NCBI GenBank assembly: GCA_025642075.2
Contig: JAODUO010000053.1
Coordinates: 1,567,501-1,631,500 of the forward strand
DNA: 64,000 nt
Direction: 5' to 3'
From: Ridgeia piscesae
Taxonomy: Eukaryota; Annelida; Polychaeta; Sabellida; Siboglinidae
The notes beneath the pieces are model-generated. The model did no database searches. It was given only the letters and a program-made list of their open reading frames with translations, and was not told where the DNA came from. Made by a program: the position numbers and the translations under genes. Of the stretch, positions 1 to 15,300 are shown piece by piece. Each line of letters opens with the position of its first letter. Positions within the stretch are counted from its first letter, which is position 1.

Positions 1-596
1 ACAGTTCATCTGACTGCCCATCTAACAGTTCATCTGACAGTTTGTCTGACAGCCCATCTGACAGTACATATGACAGCCCATCTAACAGTTCATCTGACAG
101 CCCATCTAACAGTTCATCTCACAGTTCATCTAACAGCCCATCTGATAGTTCATCTGACAGCCCATCTGACAGCCCATCTGACTGCCCATCTGACAGCCCA
201 TCTGACATCCCATCTGACTGCCAAATCTAACAGCCCATCTAACAGCCCATCTGACAGACCATCTTACAGCCCATCTGACAGCCCATCTGACAGCCCATCT
301 AACAGCCCATCTGACAGACCATCTTATAGCTCATCTGATAGCCCATCTGACAGCCCATCTGACAGTTCATCTAACAGCCCATCTGACAGCCCATCTGACA
401 GTTCATCTAACAGCCCATCTGACAGTTCATCTAACAGCCCATCTGGCAGCCCATCTGACAGCCCATCTGACAATTCATCTAACAGCCCATCTGACAGTTC
501 ATCTAACAGCCCTTGTGACAGATTCATCTAACAGCCCATCTGACAGTCCATCTAACAGTTCATCTAACAGTTAATCTAACAGTTCATCTAACAGCC
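1..596. repeat. 12-bp minisatellite (GACAGCCCATCT / AACAGTTCATCT)
   Basis: About 50 monomers of 12 bp, with variants GACAGCCCATCT, AACAGTTCATCT and AACAGCCCATCT. The array is cut by the left edge of the window. It stops some 20 bases before the splice acceptor of the exon at 619, so it fills the 3' end of an intron of gene A. Because 12 is a multiple of 3, long Ser/Pro/Asp or Thr/Ala/His frames stay open by chance. Confidence 0.95.
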
Positions 597-618
597 CATA
601 TTGTCTTCTTTTCCACAG

Positions 619-1356
619 CAACTTGAAGATCAGATTTACCGATGTCTGCAGAAAGCATCAGAGCAAAAAGCAAACTCGATTGCATTTCCAACCATTGGTT
701 GTGGCAATCTCCACTACAAACCTATGGATGTAGTGCAGTGCATTGACCGAGCCAGCAGGAGACATGGGTCAGACCACTCGTGCCATGTGTCAAAGGTGTC
801 TACCTGGTTCTTTTACACTTCTCTGGTATGATAGGATTCAAGGGTCACCATCAAAAGTTATCATTCACACTAACATGTTTATAAACTGATCTGATCAAAC
901 ACCAGACATGTTCTGGAATATATACTGTGTCTAATTCTTGCTGACCACTTATGGTGTTGAGTACTATTCTATATTACATGTTGTACAATATTGGAAAAAT
1001 AAACACATCTGTCAGTCCATACATGCATCCATCCGTCTGTCCGTCACCCATCCGTCTGTCTGTCCATCCACCCGTCTGTCCATACATCCATCTGTCTGTC
1101 CATCAGCCATTTGTCTGTCTACCTACTGTATTATGGTTTCTTCCATATTTCAGTCCAGGTAGTTACTTTACTATAACTGTGGTAGTTGCCTAATGCTAGT
1201 TATTTGAGAGTTATGTGTGTCACAGTTCCTGTGAGTTCTGTTGACAGCAGCAGTTGTAATGTTGTCTTTCTGTACAGGTGATCATCTGTGCCTATGATGG
1301 CCAGATACAACAACAGTTTGAGCGTCTGGTGGGACTTGTTGGACATTCCACATCAG
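619..1356 (+). CDS. Gene A exons 1-2 in window: C-terminal half of first macro domain
   Basis: Exon 619-795 (177 nt, phase 0) follows a pyrimidine-rich tract and CACAG. It encodes QLEDQIYRCLQKASEQ, then SIAFPTIGCG, the conserved macro-domain strand and glycine loop that lines the ADP-ribose phosphate pocket. Exon 1278-1356 begins VIICAYDGQI, the last beta strand (usually V-x-I-V-x-Y/F-D). The N-terminal half of this domain must lie before base 1. The intron 796-1277 holds a CATCCGTCTGTC-like short repeat (about 1015-1120). Confidence 0.85.
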
Positions 1357-1889
1357 GTGAACTTCCAGTGTCTGTAATAACGCATGATGTGGTGTTGCAC
1401 AGTAAAACAAAGACATTATGTTCTAAGAAGGATCAAAACATGTACATGTGAACGCTCCCTTAAACACAGACATACATACAGACCCCCATACATGCATGCT
1501 CACACGTTCACCTACATGCATGCATACATACGCAAAGTACATACACCAGCACCCACCCACACACACGTAAATACACACACAAACACACACAGCAATACAA
1601 TTGTGTAGTTGAAATGGTGAAACTACTTTCTTTGGATGCTTTTTTTGTAGCCTTGTTTAAACTGTGTCCACTTGTTGGTACTACTTGCTATGCTGCCATG
1701 CAGTAGTCTATCTTTATTATTACTAAGCAGGTTAAGAAAGATGTCAGCTAAACAGATAGTAACAAACTGATTGCAAATTATACCACCACTTAGTGGAAGC
1801 TGTGCACTTAATTAATAACACATGGCAATAGTATAACAGTGTTACAGCTGTATATTGTTCTTAGTGATACTTATTTGTTAAACATTAGA

Positions 1890-1931
<42 letters not shown>

Positions 1932-4900
1932 ACATATATATATATATATACATATATATAGAGAGAGAGGGAGAGAGAGAGAGATAACAATAGATTTTAA
2001 TGCTGCCACATATCAAACATAACATTCCCATCGATGTACAACTTTCTGGGCGCACTTGTAAACGTTGCACAGATTCATCGTATAATACACTATATGTTGA
2101 GATGATCTTGTGTTTTCAGAGATGGATGAAGCTGGTGGAAGAGACAGTTTGGAAGATGACGATGAAATGTAACTATATTTACAATTCTATTGCATTGACA
2201 TTTGATAAAATGAGAAAAATATTGGCATACTGAAATTTAACAAAAGTATTATTGGCATAATTATGACCACTAAAAATAGACCAAACCTCAAATGACCAAA
2301 ATTGTTATCCCAATTCAGTTCAGCTGAATTTGAATCCCACCCCTAACTCACCCCAAATGTTTGCAGCCTACGGGCATTGGTAAATTGTGTCTGCCCACTG
2401 GTCTTGTTAAAATAAACTTGGCCTCTTTACTGAAAGGTGACATTGTTTCAGTGTGACCCAGAAATAGCCTGCCATATGTGTTACAGGCAAAGCTGGTGCC
2501 TATGTTAAGTGGTGACTATTTTCAAACACCAATAATTGAAACAAGTATGCAAAATTGTACATACACCCAGCAACCGTTGTGCCTGGTAGATGGTGTAATT
2601 ATCTTTACGATGGTGTAGAAAAACATTCTGAGGGGGAACTCCACATACAGCTTTCTGAAATATTTTGAAAACCTTTGCCTCCCAAGTTCTCCAACACTTG
2701 TGAAAGTCTAAATCTGTGAACCATCCCTGTGACCTTGCTAGGTCACATACAAAATGTCAGCTCGTACATACAAAACTAATATAACCATACAAACAAACAA
2801 CCATACAAACAAACAACCATACAAACAAACAACCATACAAACAAACATACAACCAAACAAACAACCATACAAACAAACAACCAACCATACAAACAAACAA
2901 CCATACAAACAAACAACCATACAAACAAACAACCAACCATACAAACAAACAACCATACAAACAAACAACCATACAAACAAACATACAACCAAACAAACAA
3001 ACAACCATACAAACAAACAACCAACCATACAAACAAACAACCATACAAACAAACAACCATACACACAAACAACCATACAAACAAACAACCATATAAACAA
3101 ACAAACAAATAAACAAACAACCATACAAACAAACAATCATATAAAAAAAAACAAACAAACAACCATACAAACAAACAACCATACAAATAAACAACCATAC
3201 AAACAACCATACAAACTAACATCAATACAAACAAACAACCATACAAACAAACAATCAACCATTCAAACAAACAACCATATAAACAAACAAACAACCATAC
3301 AAACAACTATAAAAACAAACAAACAAACAACCATACAAACAAACAACCATATAAACAAACAAACAACCATACAAACAACTATAAAAACAAACAAACAAAC
3401 AACCATACAAACAAACAAACCCAAACCCTACAAACAACCATAAAAACAAACAAACAAACAACCATACAAACAAAAACCCAAACCCTACAAACAACCAAAA
3501 ACAAACAAACAAACAACCATGCAAACAAACAAAATAAAAACCCAAAAAACCATACAAACAAACAACCATATAAACAAACAAAAAAAAACAACCATACAAA
3601 CAAACAAACAATAAAAAAACAAACAAACCCAACCCAAAAAAACAAACAACCATACAAACAAACAACCATACAAACAAAACAAACAAATCAAAACAAACAA
3701 ACAACCATACAAACAAACAAACAACCATTCAAACAAACAACCATTAAACAAACAAACCCAAAAATAAAAAAACAAACAACCATATAACAAACAAACAACC
3801 ATACAAACAAACAATCAACCATTCAAATAAACAACCATAATATAAACAAACAAACAACCATATAACAAACAAACAACCATATAACAAACAAACAACCAAC
3901 AAACAAACAAACAACCATACAAACAACTATAAAAACAAACAAACAAACAACCATACAACACAAACAACCAACCATACAAACAACCATATAAAAAAAAACA
4001 AACAACCATACAAACAAACAACCATATAAAAAAACCCAAAAAACCATACAAACAAAAACAACCATTAAAAAAACAACCAAACAAATGCAAACAAACAACC
4101 ATATAAACAAACCCAAAAAACCATACAAACAAACAACAATATAAACAAACAAAAAAACAAACAACCATAATAGAGAATCAATGTATTTTATATAGAACAG
4201 ACAACAAATATATAAAACAACCTACAAATAAACAACCTACAAAGGGACCATTTAAACTTAACATATTTACAAACAAACAACCATTACAAACAAACTCAAG
4301 CCATTCAAGTCAAACCCTATCAACAAACAACCTCAAACAAACTCACCAGGATAACAATACAAAAACCATTTTCAAGGATGGGACAATCAATTCATTCAAA
4401 TAAACAACCATAATTAACCAAACAACCTTCAAAAAAACAACCTGGTTATAACAAACCCTAAAACAAACAAAAACCTAAAAAACTTAAAATTCAAACAAAC
4501 CAAACAATGGTTTAAAAACACTAGAAACCAAACATTACAAACAACCTTAAAAAACCCAAACAACCTGCCAAAAACCCTTTTTTAAAAACCCAATCATACA
4601 AAAAAACCCATATTTTAAAAAAACAAATAAGCCAAACAACCATAAACAAAAAATCATTAACCAACAAACACCATTTTTTACAAATTTTTAACAATGTTAT
4701 ATTTAATTAGAACCATTTAAAAACATACAAATAACATAATACAAACAAACAACCATACAAACAAACAATCAACCATTCAAACAAACAACCATATAAACAA
4801 ACAAACAACCATACAAACAAACAACCATATAACAAACAAACAACCATACAAACAAACAATCAACCATTCAAATAAACAACCATAATATAAACAAACAAAC

Positions 4901-7900
4901 AACCATACAAACAAACAACCATATAACAAACAAACAACCATACAAACAAACAACCATATAACAAACAAACAACCATACAAACAACTATAAAAACAAACAA
5001 CCATACAACACAAACAACCAACCATACAAACAACCATATAAACAAACAAACAACCATACAAACAAACAACCATATAACAAACAAACAACCATACAAACAA
5101 ACAATCAACCATTCAAATAAACAACCATAATATAAACAAACAAACAACCATATAAACAAACAAACAATCATACAAACAAACAACCATATAAACAAACAAA
5201 TAAACAAACAACCATACAAACAAACAATCATATAAACAAACAAACAAACAACCATACAAACAAACAACCATACAAATAAACAACCATACAAACAACCATA
5301 CAAACTAACATCAATACAAACAAACAACCATACAAACAAACAATCAACCATTCAAACAAACAACCATATAAACAAACAAACAACCATACAAACAAACAAC
5401 CATATAACAAACAAACAACCATACAAACAAACAATCAACCATTCAAATAAACAACCATAATATAAACAAACAAACAACCATATAACAAACAAACAACCAT
5501 ACAAACAACTATAAAAACAAACAAACAAACAACCATACAACACAAACAACCAACCATACAAACAACCATATAAACAAACAAACAAACAACCATGCAAACA
5601 AACAACCATATAAACAACCAAACAATCATACAAACAAACAACCATATAAACAAACAAATAAACAAACAACCATACAAACAAACAATCATATAAACAAACA
5701 AACAAACAACCATACAAACAAACAACCATACAAATAAACAACCATACAAACAACCATACAAACTAACATCAATACAAACAAACAACCATACAAACAAACA
5801 ATCAACCATTCAAACAAACAACCATATAAACAAACAAACAACCATACAAACAAACAACCATATAACAAACAAACAACCATACAAACAAACAATCAACCAT
5901 TCAAATAAACAACCATAATATAAACAAACAAACAACCATACAAACAAACAACCATATAACAAACAAACAACCATACAAACAACTATAAAAACAAACAAAC
6001 AAACAACCATACAACACAAACAACCAACCATACAAACAACCATATAAACAAACAAACAAACAACCATGCAAACAAACAACCATATAAACAACCAAACAAC
6101 CATGCAAACAAACAACCATATAAACAACCAAACAACCATGCAAACAAACAACCATATAAACATGCATACATGCTTGCATAATAGAGAATCAATGTATTAT
6201 AGTATAGATGAGACAGTAAATATATAAAACTGCCTGAAGTTGCTTGAAGCTAGTCATTAATGGGAGATTTAATATTGAATATATTTTTGCAAATATCTAT
6301 GAGTTGAGCAGATAACTGCTAAGGTGTGTTAATGTCTGCCTCTAGGTCATCCAACATAGTCCTCGAAGTGCAGCAAGGCGATCTCACCAGGATTCAGGTG
6401 ATGTAAAAATATTTAGCAAGGATGGGACGAATCTGGAATTTCATTCGAATCGAATATCGAATCGAATTTCCTTGAAATGACCTTCACACATTCTGGTTTT
6501 ATGCTAACCCTAAAGTAAACGTAATCCTAAATAAGCTTAAGCTAATTTCAATTAAACCTAAAGAATGTGGTTTAACAACACTAGAAACCAGAAGATTGAG
6601 AGGAGATCAACCTTAACCCGACACTGCTAACTTTTAAAAGACCCCTCGACACAATACCGATATTGTGGTAAGCTACGCATAGCAGCCAAGGAACGGCGAT
6701 GACACTGCGTTGCCAGCAAGTTTTACGCGAGTTTGTTTTGTGAAGTTTATTTGTTTAAGTAATGTTAGTGATTTTATTTTGGAACCTAGTGTGTGTATAT
6801 GTATACATATAAGATATGTGAGGAGAAGTTTGGTGATTGTAGTCTTTCATTGTTAAGTTAGACATTTTAAGATTGCCTGGGACCGATTTTGTGGTGGAGG
6901 ACATAATTAGGAAAATATTCTAGCGATATCCATTTATATAGCTGCAAATTTTCTAATCAAATCGCACAGCGGGAAAACGTTCGAATAGTCGAAATTTCGA
7001 ATACAAATCAAATGTGACCTGTTCTAACGAAATGAGTCACATGTCAGCAAACTTGATTTTGAGAATTTTAAAACACCAGTGATATTTAACGATTTCGACT
7101 TTTTGTCACCAAAGCACGCTTTAATGTCTTTTCTATCAACTGGCAATGCATATTTCCCATTTATATTACTATTTAGTACATTTTATAACCTTTTTAGAAA
7201 GGCTACGTAACATTTCACGCATGAATTTTGTAAAAACAAAACCGATAAATCGCACTTGTTCGAGTCGCATTCTCCGGGGTTTCCCTTGCTGCATGGCGGA
7301 CATATTTGGTACTACGGGAAAGCCCAGCATGTCCACAGTCTGAATCTGCTAGAGAAATTCCCAAATGACGTCAACATTAGCCAATAGGAGCGCTTAACTG
7401 AGAGACCTATCTGTAAACAAACGTCACCAGTTGTCAGGCACAGCTCATATCGGTCCCCTGATTGGCTTAAAGCTGCGAACGCATGTGCAGTGCGCACTCA
7501 CTAGCCGTAAACAAGTGGAATCGATCGGATTGCCGCAACGAAACATTGCTAAATACTCGAATTCTATTGCAATAACTGTAATAAACAACTGGCAAGACAT
7601 ATCTTCGACAATAAGCGCGACTTGGGAGGGGGTTTAGAATATATATCTAAAGGTGAAATAGAAGCAAAACAGCTGAATTAGGGATGACAACGCACTCGAT
7701 CATGTACTTGAGTGACCGCGAACTTCAAAGGCGATTTTCTCAGTTTGAAGCTTTCTACCCCGGGCATGTTCAGTGTCGAATAACTTTGGCTGTGCGTGAG
7801 CTAAGCTCCATAAGCTTAATAAATATTCTTTCCGATGATTTGACTAACTACATCTTTTTATTTTTTGACATGTGACTCATTTCGTTAGAACAGGTCACAA

Positions 7901-9364
7901 ATATTCGTCCCATCCTTAATATATCACTGGCACTTTAAATGGCTTATACCATTCATATAAAACACATGCAGCTTTACAAAGTTTTCAGTGTGATATGTGC
8001 GTCAAAGCATTTTCTGCACGTGTGTACATGCGTGTGTATGTGTGCATGCATGCATGCATGCGTGTGTGTGGTGCATCTGTATGTGCAGTCCTCTCTGCCA
8101 TGTACCAAAAAAACACAGACATGGTTGCATGCTTCCTCACCTATTCATGTTAGTGTTTACAGGGCCACATACAAACTGTCAAACCCTCTTCTGGAGGTCA
8201 TGTATTTGTGCAAGCATCAATTAGTTAGTTTAGTTAACTCAGTTTATCCACTAACAGTTAACAAGTGACAATGCATCTACAGACTTTTGTGTGTGTTCTT
8301 GTAGGCGGATGTGTTGGTAAACACTCCTGCAGCAACGAACAAGGACCTCACCAAATGTGGCCAAGTTTGCAAGGCATTTTGCAAAGCCGGTGGAGATAAA
8401 ATGCAAAAGGTAATTCTTAAATAGTTACAAACACATGTGGTGACTATACTCACATAGGTACACAGTTCAGAGACTTTTATACTGACATGTCTTAATACAC
8501 TGCACAAAAACGCATTAAATATCACCATGGCAGATGAGATTTTACTAAAACATTTTGAAACCACACCACCCCCGCCCATAGGGTCCCTGGGTAAAAGTTA
8601 GAAAGTAGAGATCCTAAGGGTTCGTGTCAGCCCCGTAAGTGAGAAACTGGCAGAGATATGTTTGCACAGACTTACAGTCAAACAGCCACTTGTGTGAACA
8701 ATTTCTGATTGGTTTGTTTTCAGCTCTATGAACAAGTGTTCAGTGACAATGAAGACCTGATGGTGACTGCGTCTTGTGGCCAGTTGAAGTGTGGCAGTGT
8801 CTTCCACATGCGCATCCCAGCAAAGAGACATCTTTCCTACCGGGTAACTTATCATAATATTATTAATAATTCAATCCTCTTCCTTGGCCGCACCTGTTAG
8901 AAATTATTTGATTTGTTATTACCTTTTCAGACCAATCCAAGATGTTTCAAGGCAGCATTTGTGTATGGCTATGATAAGCTTTTCATCCCAGCGTTGTGCT
9001 CCATTTCGTTCCTGTTTGTGTAACTGATTGCAAAAGGTTTCAACGGCAGTAATATTGGACAACATCACTACTCCTGTCATTGACGACAAATTACCTAGTA
9101 ACAACTTACATGGATTGTTTATATATGATTAGTGATGTAATTTCTTGATATAGCTGGTGATGATCATTGTAAGTAAATAATGCCACCGATTATACTTTGT
9201 ATGTAAACTTTATCAGTGGAGACAAACCAGCAACTACAGCGAGAGTATATTCGGTGTTTTATTTGGTCATGATGCTAATTGTGAATTACATATTTGTAAG
9301 ATTTACAATTGTAAAATTAAAATATATCATAGCTACATTACTTGTTGAGTACTCAACTTTCAGA

Positions 9365-9398
<34 letters not shown>

Positions 9399-12300
9399 CC
9401 TCTTGATAAATGCATTATTGCAATCATGATTTGAAGCGATATTGTCAATTTTCATGTTGAGTTCTTGGGAATGCAGTATTCAGTTATCACTAGATCTGAG
9501 GGCTGTTGCACATGTTGGCAAATGGTTAGTAATTCTTATGACATTAATTAAGTAGGAATTGAACTCAAATTGATTAAACAGAATTAACACTGACATGAAT
9601 AAGCCAATGGCTCACATTGTGATGCAGAAAGTTGACGATAATAATAGTTATTTTATGTGCAATGTGTCTTATTCTTTTTCCACAGAATCTTGAAGATCAC
9701 ATTTACAGATGTCTACAGAAAGCATCAGAGCAGGTTGCAACATCCATTGCATTTCCAACCGTTGGTTGTGGCCAACTTGGCTATGATGCCAGTCGTGTGA
9801 CTGACTGCTTCAAGCAAGCCGTCAAGAAACACAGCGCAGATGACGTTTGCTCTCTCACAAAGGTTTGTCACAGTCAGCATTTATTTCTCTGATCAAAATT
9901 CAACTTGTCTGGAAATGCCTAACACAACCTGTGTTAAGTACTTAAAGGGCAAAAAAGTCAACGGTTTGGTGTTATGCACCTGAAAGAATTTACACAAACT
10001 AACCATTTGCATCTAAAATCGAATTTTTCAAATTGATGGTTTATTCAGAAAGTGGTCTTAAAGTGAAACAATCTAGCAAAACTACTGACACCATGAACGG
10101 AACAATCTTGGTTGATGCAACCAATCAAAACCCAGCTTCTATTTGCACATTGGAAAAAAATGTCACGGAGCCGACTACTGGTGGTGCCTTATGTTACAAG
10201 ATACAAGATACGAGAAGCTTTATTTAACGTCGGTTTACATGTGAATTTGATAACATGTAAACCGACATTAAATAAAGCTAGTTTGCAACAAAATCACGAC
10301 AACAATATGCCACACTGTTTCTCATACGGTTGCAGCAACAGTACAGGGACTGACAGTATCAGTTCAGGGCGCTGTCTTTTTGTTACCATTTGAATCGACC
10401 AGAGAACTGAAACAGTGGTCCAGTGGATTCGTTGGAATTGACAGTCACAGACAATGCGGTTGGATTGACATGAAATTAACAACCAACAGCCGCCAAACTT
10501 CTCCTCACATATCTTACATGCATATACATACACTACGTTACAAACAAAATTCACTTGCATTCCTCTAACGAAGAAATTTCACAAAACATGTTCAGATCTT
10601 GACGGCAGCGTCTTCAGCAGCTCCACCATTACAGTAAAATCGCTATATAAGTTAGTTTTCCACAAAATACCTTTAGATGGTGCATTTGTGCGTGTCAATA
10701 TTTATAAACTACTTACTGGATTTGAACATGTAAAATAATTTAATTACCTATAAATAATATGATAATAATTAATCATTATCATCACTATGATCTGCAAGAA
10801 ATTATTAGTTTTATCATATTTTATTTGATGTAGCATCATATCCATAAATGTGTTTATATAATTAAGTAAAATGACCTAAAATAGTCATAAAATACCACAC
10901 AAATTCCATAACAACAATATGATACATTAATGTAAATGTATGGTTAACAGCAATAAGTAATTAAAATGGTAAAATAATTAAACTAATTATGAGATAACAA
11001 TAATTTTCATTCAGCACATACACACATCATGCATAAGAAAATATTACTCAAATAATTGTTCTACTTCTGAATGATATTTCCACCATCAGATATGTAAAAA
11101 TAATTTTGGACAAAACACTTTATTAATTATTGAAACAATAAATCACTGAAATTTAATCAAATATGGGAATTATTTGGTGGTAGGAAACGAAGGTTTTGTT
11201 GCATTTAAATATAATAATATTAATACGTTTTTGTTTTAGTTATTATTGTTATTGTTAAAAACATCGCTTACGTAATATAAGCATGCATGCTCGCAGCACC
11301 CGCGGGATATTTATAGAAGTATTGTTAAAAACAATGCAACATCGTCGAAACAAAACACAATTTCTGTACTTATAAATCATGTTATATTTCAGGCGATAAC
11401 ATTGAGTGAATCAACAGGCTTTAGGCCCTACATTCATTGTAACTTTTGTTTCTCTTATTTCATTGATTTGTTGCTACATCTGCTGGACAACCCAACACAT
11501 TTTCTAATTGACTAGAAATCATGAGTATCCAAATATGTTTACAAGAGAAGAGTGGGTTTTCGATTTGTTGCAATCTACATCGGCGACATGTGTAGTGTGC
11601 ACCACTGACATGTAATTTTTATCGCTCGTTTTCACTAAATCATGGATCAGTCACCAAATAAAAATATGACACATTTGAATAATTATATGCGGTCGTTTTA
11701 GTGATATTAAATGTGCTATTTAACACTGAGTGAAATACGTAGACTGCTTGACCAATACAATTGTCTCAATTCAGCACCAGATCCGGTTGCTGCTAACAGG
11801 TGAAAACAATGATTGCGTGAACAGTTTGTGTGGTTGGAGGTTTTTTGTCAAGTAGATGTTAGTTGTGGGTACTTTTTAATCATAAATGAACCGTGGCTAG
11901 GAAAACGATCGCTCAAGACGATTGGTTGGTCATGACAGAGGTTGCACAATACAGGTTTTACTGAATTTACTAGATTGATTATTATTATGTATTTTTATGA
12001 CTATAGTACACCGGGGTAGGTCAATTTAGTTAATTATATAGACACGTTATATTGTTATTACCGGTATATTATAATAAAACTTATGATTTCCTGCTGATCA
12101 TAGTGATGATAATAATTAATTATTATTGTAATATTTATATATAATTAAACTATTGTACGCATGCCAATGCAGTAAGTAGTTTATAAATATTCATGCGCAC
12201 AAATGCGCCATCTAAGGGTTTTTGTGTAAAGCTAGCTTATATAGCGATTTTATAATAACCACGTAGCTGCCGATGATGTCAAGTTGCCGTCGAGATCGGC

Positions 12301-15300
12301 GCATTTGTTTTGTGAATTTTCTTCGTTAGAACAATGCAAGTGAATTTTTTGTACCGTAAGTAAGTAATTTATTTTTGGAGTGTATGGTGTATAGTTATAT
12401 GTATGTAAGATATGTGAGGAGACGTTTGGCAGCTGTTGGTGATCATTTTCATAGTTATGTCAGAAAGTAAAAGACAGTGTACACAGTTCACACTGACCAA
12501 GTCGACACCGCTACGTCATTCTCTTTCTAAAATGGCGTAGTCCATAGACTTTCGATGGCTATGAGTTCTAAAAATGTGGCAAAGGCAAAACTAGTAGAAT
12601 CTGGAAACATGGCCTTTAAACAGTGATGATGATGATAAAAAGTCTGCTTCTAAAATCTGATTAATTTCCAAGGTAGCCACGGATGTTGTAGGAAGATGCC
12701 TTGGGTCGTCCGTTAGATCATAATAAATGTTTAATGTTTTACAATCCTGGTACATGTGGAGTGATGTTTGATAGCAGGTTTGTTTAACAATAGCATATCC
12801 CAGATGCTTTTTTTTTACCACATTCCTGATTTATATATGCCATATTCATCAGAAATAAAGGTAATTTCTTATACAGCATGGCATAAAATCCTCAGGATTG
12901 CTAAAAGTGCTTTACACTTCACTCCCTGGCAGACCTGTTCAATCTAACTCGGCCCATCTCGACTTCTCTGTGAAGCATCCAACCATCCTGCAGTTAGTGC
13001 ATGAAGACTATTCGTAAACAAATATCCTTTACTATCTATAGCCAGGTTCTCATTCATACAGCTGAATGAACCACAGCAATGTAGAGTGAATAAAACAAGG
13101 TTCGAGTACTTAGCAATCGCAATATTTGTCATAATGAGAACTTACGGCTCAACTTGCAGCAAATACTAAGCAGCCACAGACAGATTCTACTGTGTTGTTG
13201 CAGGTGATTGTTGTTGCATACAATCGCGATCAGATCCATCAACACTTTGTACAGGAACTCACCAATCGACGGCCTCGACGCTCCCCCACTGGTGAGACCA
13301 TACTTTATAGTAGTGCTGATCACGTTGCAGTATGATTACAATAGATGCTATGATATGCAAATTATGTTTTAATTATAACTAAACCTTTTGGGGCACTCTA
13401 TAAGATAGATGTTGCATTACTGACAATCGTAAATACGTTTTATCACTACTAATAATACTAATGACTATTTTAGAATGTATTAATAATATTAGGTGCAGTG
13501 TCTCATTGTATTTTAAAATTATGTAATTGTAGGAAGACAAATGCGATTGGTCGACTCTAGGCCATCGACACCAACACCATCCAAAGTCAGAAGATCTCTC
13601 GACAGCCACTCTGTCACCTCGTTTCACATCCGTGCTCTCAGCCAAGCAGATGTTGATGATGCAGTGGACGAAATCACCAAAGCTGTTGAGTTACATGCAC
13701 CATCAGAGATTGTTCAGGTCGAATACCTGGATAAGTTCTCACAGCAGGAGCTTGACGACATCAACGCACTGAGTTGTGACGAAGTTGAGATCACCATAGG
13801 TAATGTGAAGTTTAATGTCAATGAATCACAGTAATGACTGTCATTGTATGGATGAATGGGTGAATCATGAGTCTGAAATACACAGTAATGTATGTCATTG
13901 TATGGATGGACGGTGAACTGGCTGGGTACCCCGAATGTTTTTTGTATGGATGGACAGTTTAATCATGGTCTGAGATAAAATAATGAAATTATTTATGGAG
14001 GAGGTTAATTCGTCTGAGATCCTGGTAGTTAAATTTATGGATGGAAATGAAACATTCGAGAACCCTAATGAAACCCGGGAGGGTGGATGGTAACATGCCC
14101 GGGGTACCCCCGTAAAGTATTGGGTTTTTGGGTGGAAAGGGAACTGGGGTCTGAGAACCAAATAATGAAAAGTCATTGTATGGATGGATGGTTAATTCGT
14201 CTGAATCCCATAATATTTTGTATGGATGGGTGGTAAAATGGTCTGAATACCAAGTTGAATGATTTATGGATATGGGGTTAAAACGTCAAAAAAATAATGT
14301 ATGTGGGTATGGAGTGTTTAAATTTTCAAACCCAGTAATGTATGTGGTTGTATGGATGGATGGTTGAATCATGCGTCTGAGATACCCAGTAATGTATGTG
14401 GTTGTATGGATGGATGGTTGAATCATGCGTCTGAGATACCCAGTAATGTATGTGGTTGTATGGATGGAAAGTGAATCATGGGTCTGAGATACCCAGTAAT
14501 GAATGTCATTGTATGGATGGATGGTTGAATCATGCGTCTGAGATACCCAGTAATGAATGTCATTGTATGGATGAAAGGTGAATCAGGGTCAATACCGAAT
14601 AAATTTTTTATGGATGAAAGGGGAATCATTTAGATACCCCGAAAGAATGTTTTTAGGATATGGTTTAATCATATTGAGATACCATAATGAAAGTTTGTAT
14701 GGGTGAAAGGGGGGGAAACAGGTCTGAGAAAGTAATGATGTCATTGTATGGATGGGTGGTTGAATCATGGTCTGAGAACCCAGTAAAGATGGGTTTTTTT
14801 TATGGGTGGTGAATCAGCGCGAATCCCAGTAAAGGTTTTTAAGGATGGGGTGAATCATGGTCCCAGTACCCAGAAGTTCCTTTTTGGATGGAGGTGAATC
14901 AGGTCTAGGTAATGTTGTTAGTGGTGGGCGGGGAACAGGCCCCGAAACCAATAAATTTGTTTTGGATCGGGAACTGGGCTATCCCAGTTGTATTGTTGGA
15001 TGGAGGGCGTTAAAACTTCTTACCCCGTAATGTTTTATTTTTGGGTGGACGGGGGTCATGGTCAGTACCCAGAATTTTGTATTGTTTGGGTGGACAGTTG
15101 AATCATGTGTCTGAGATACCAAGTAATGAATGTCATTGTATGGATGGATGGTTGAATCATGCGTCTGAGATACCCAGTAATGTATGTTTGTATGGATGGA
15201 CAAGTGAATCATGGGTCTGAGATACCCAGTAATGAATGTCATTGTATGGATGGATGGTTGAATCATGCGTCTGAGATACCCAGTAATGTATGTGGTTGTA

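Noticed and set aside
42..531. Ser/Pro/Asp-rich frames on both strands
   Set aside because: They are translations of a 12-bp repeat; every frame stays open because the period is a multiple of 3, and the region is an intron.
2738..6192. Many minus-strand frames rich in VCLYGCLF and a plus-strand TNKQPYKQT frame
   Set aside because: By-products of the CATACAAACAAACAAC satellite; no start context, no conserved domain, inside an intron of gene A.
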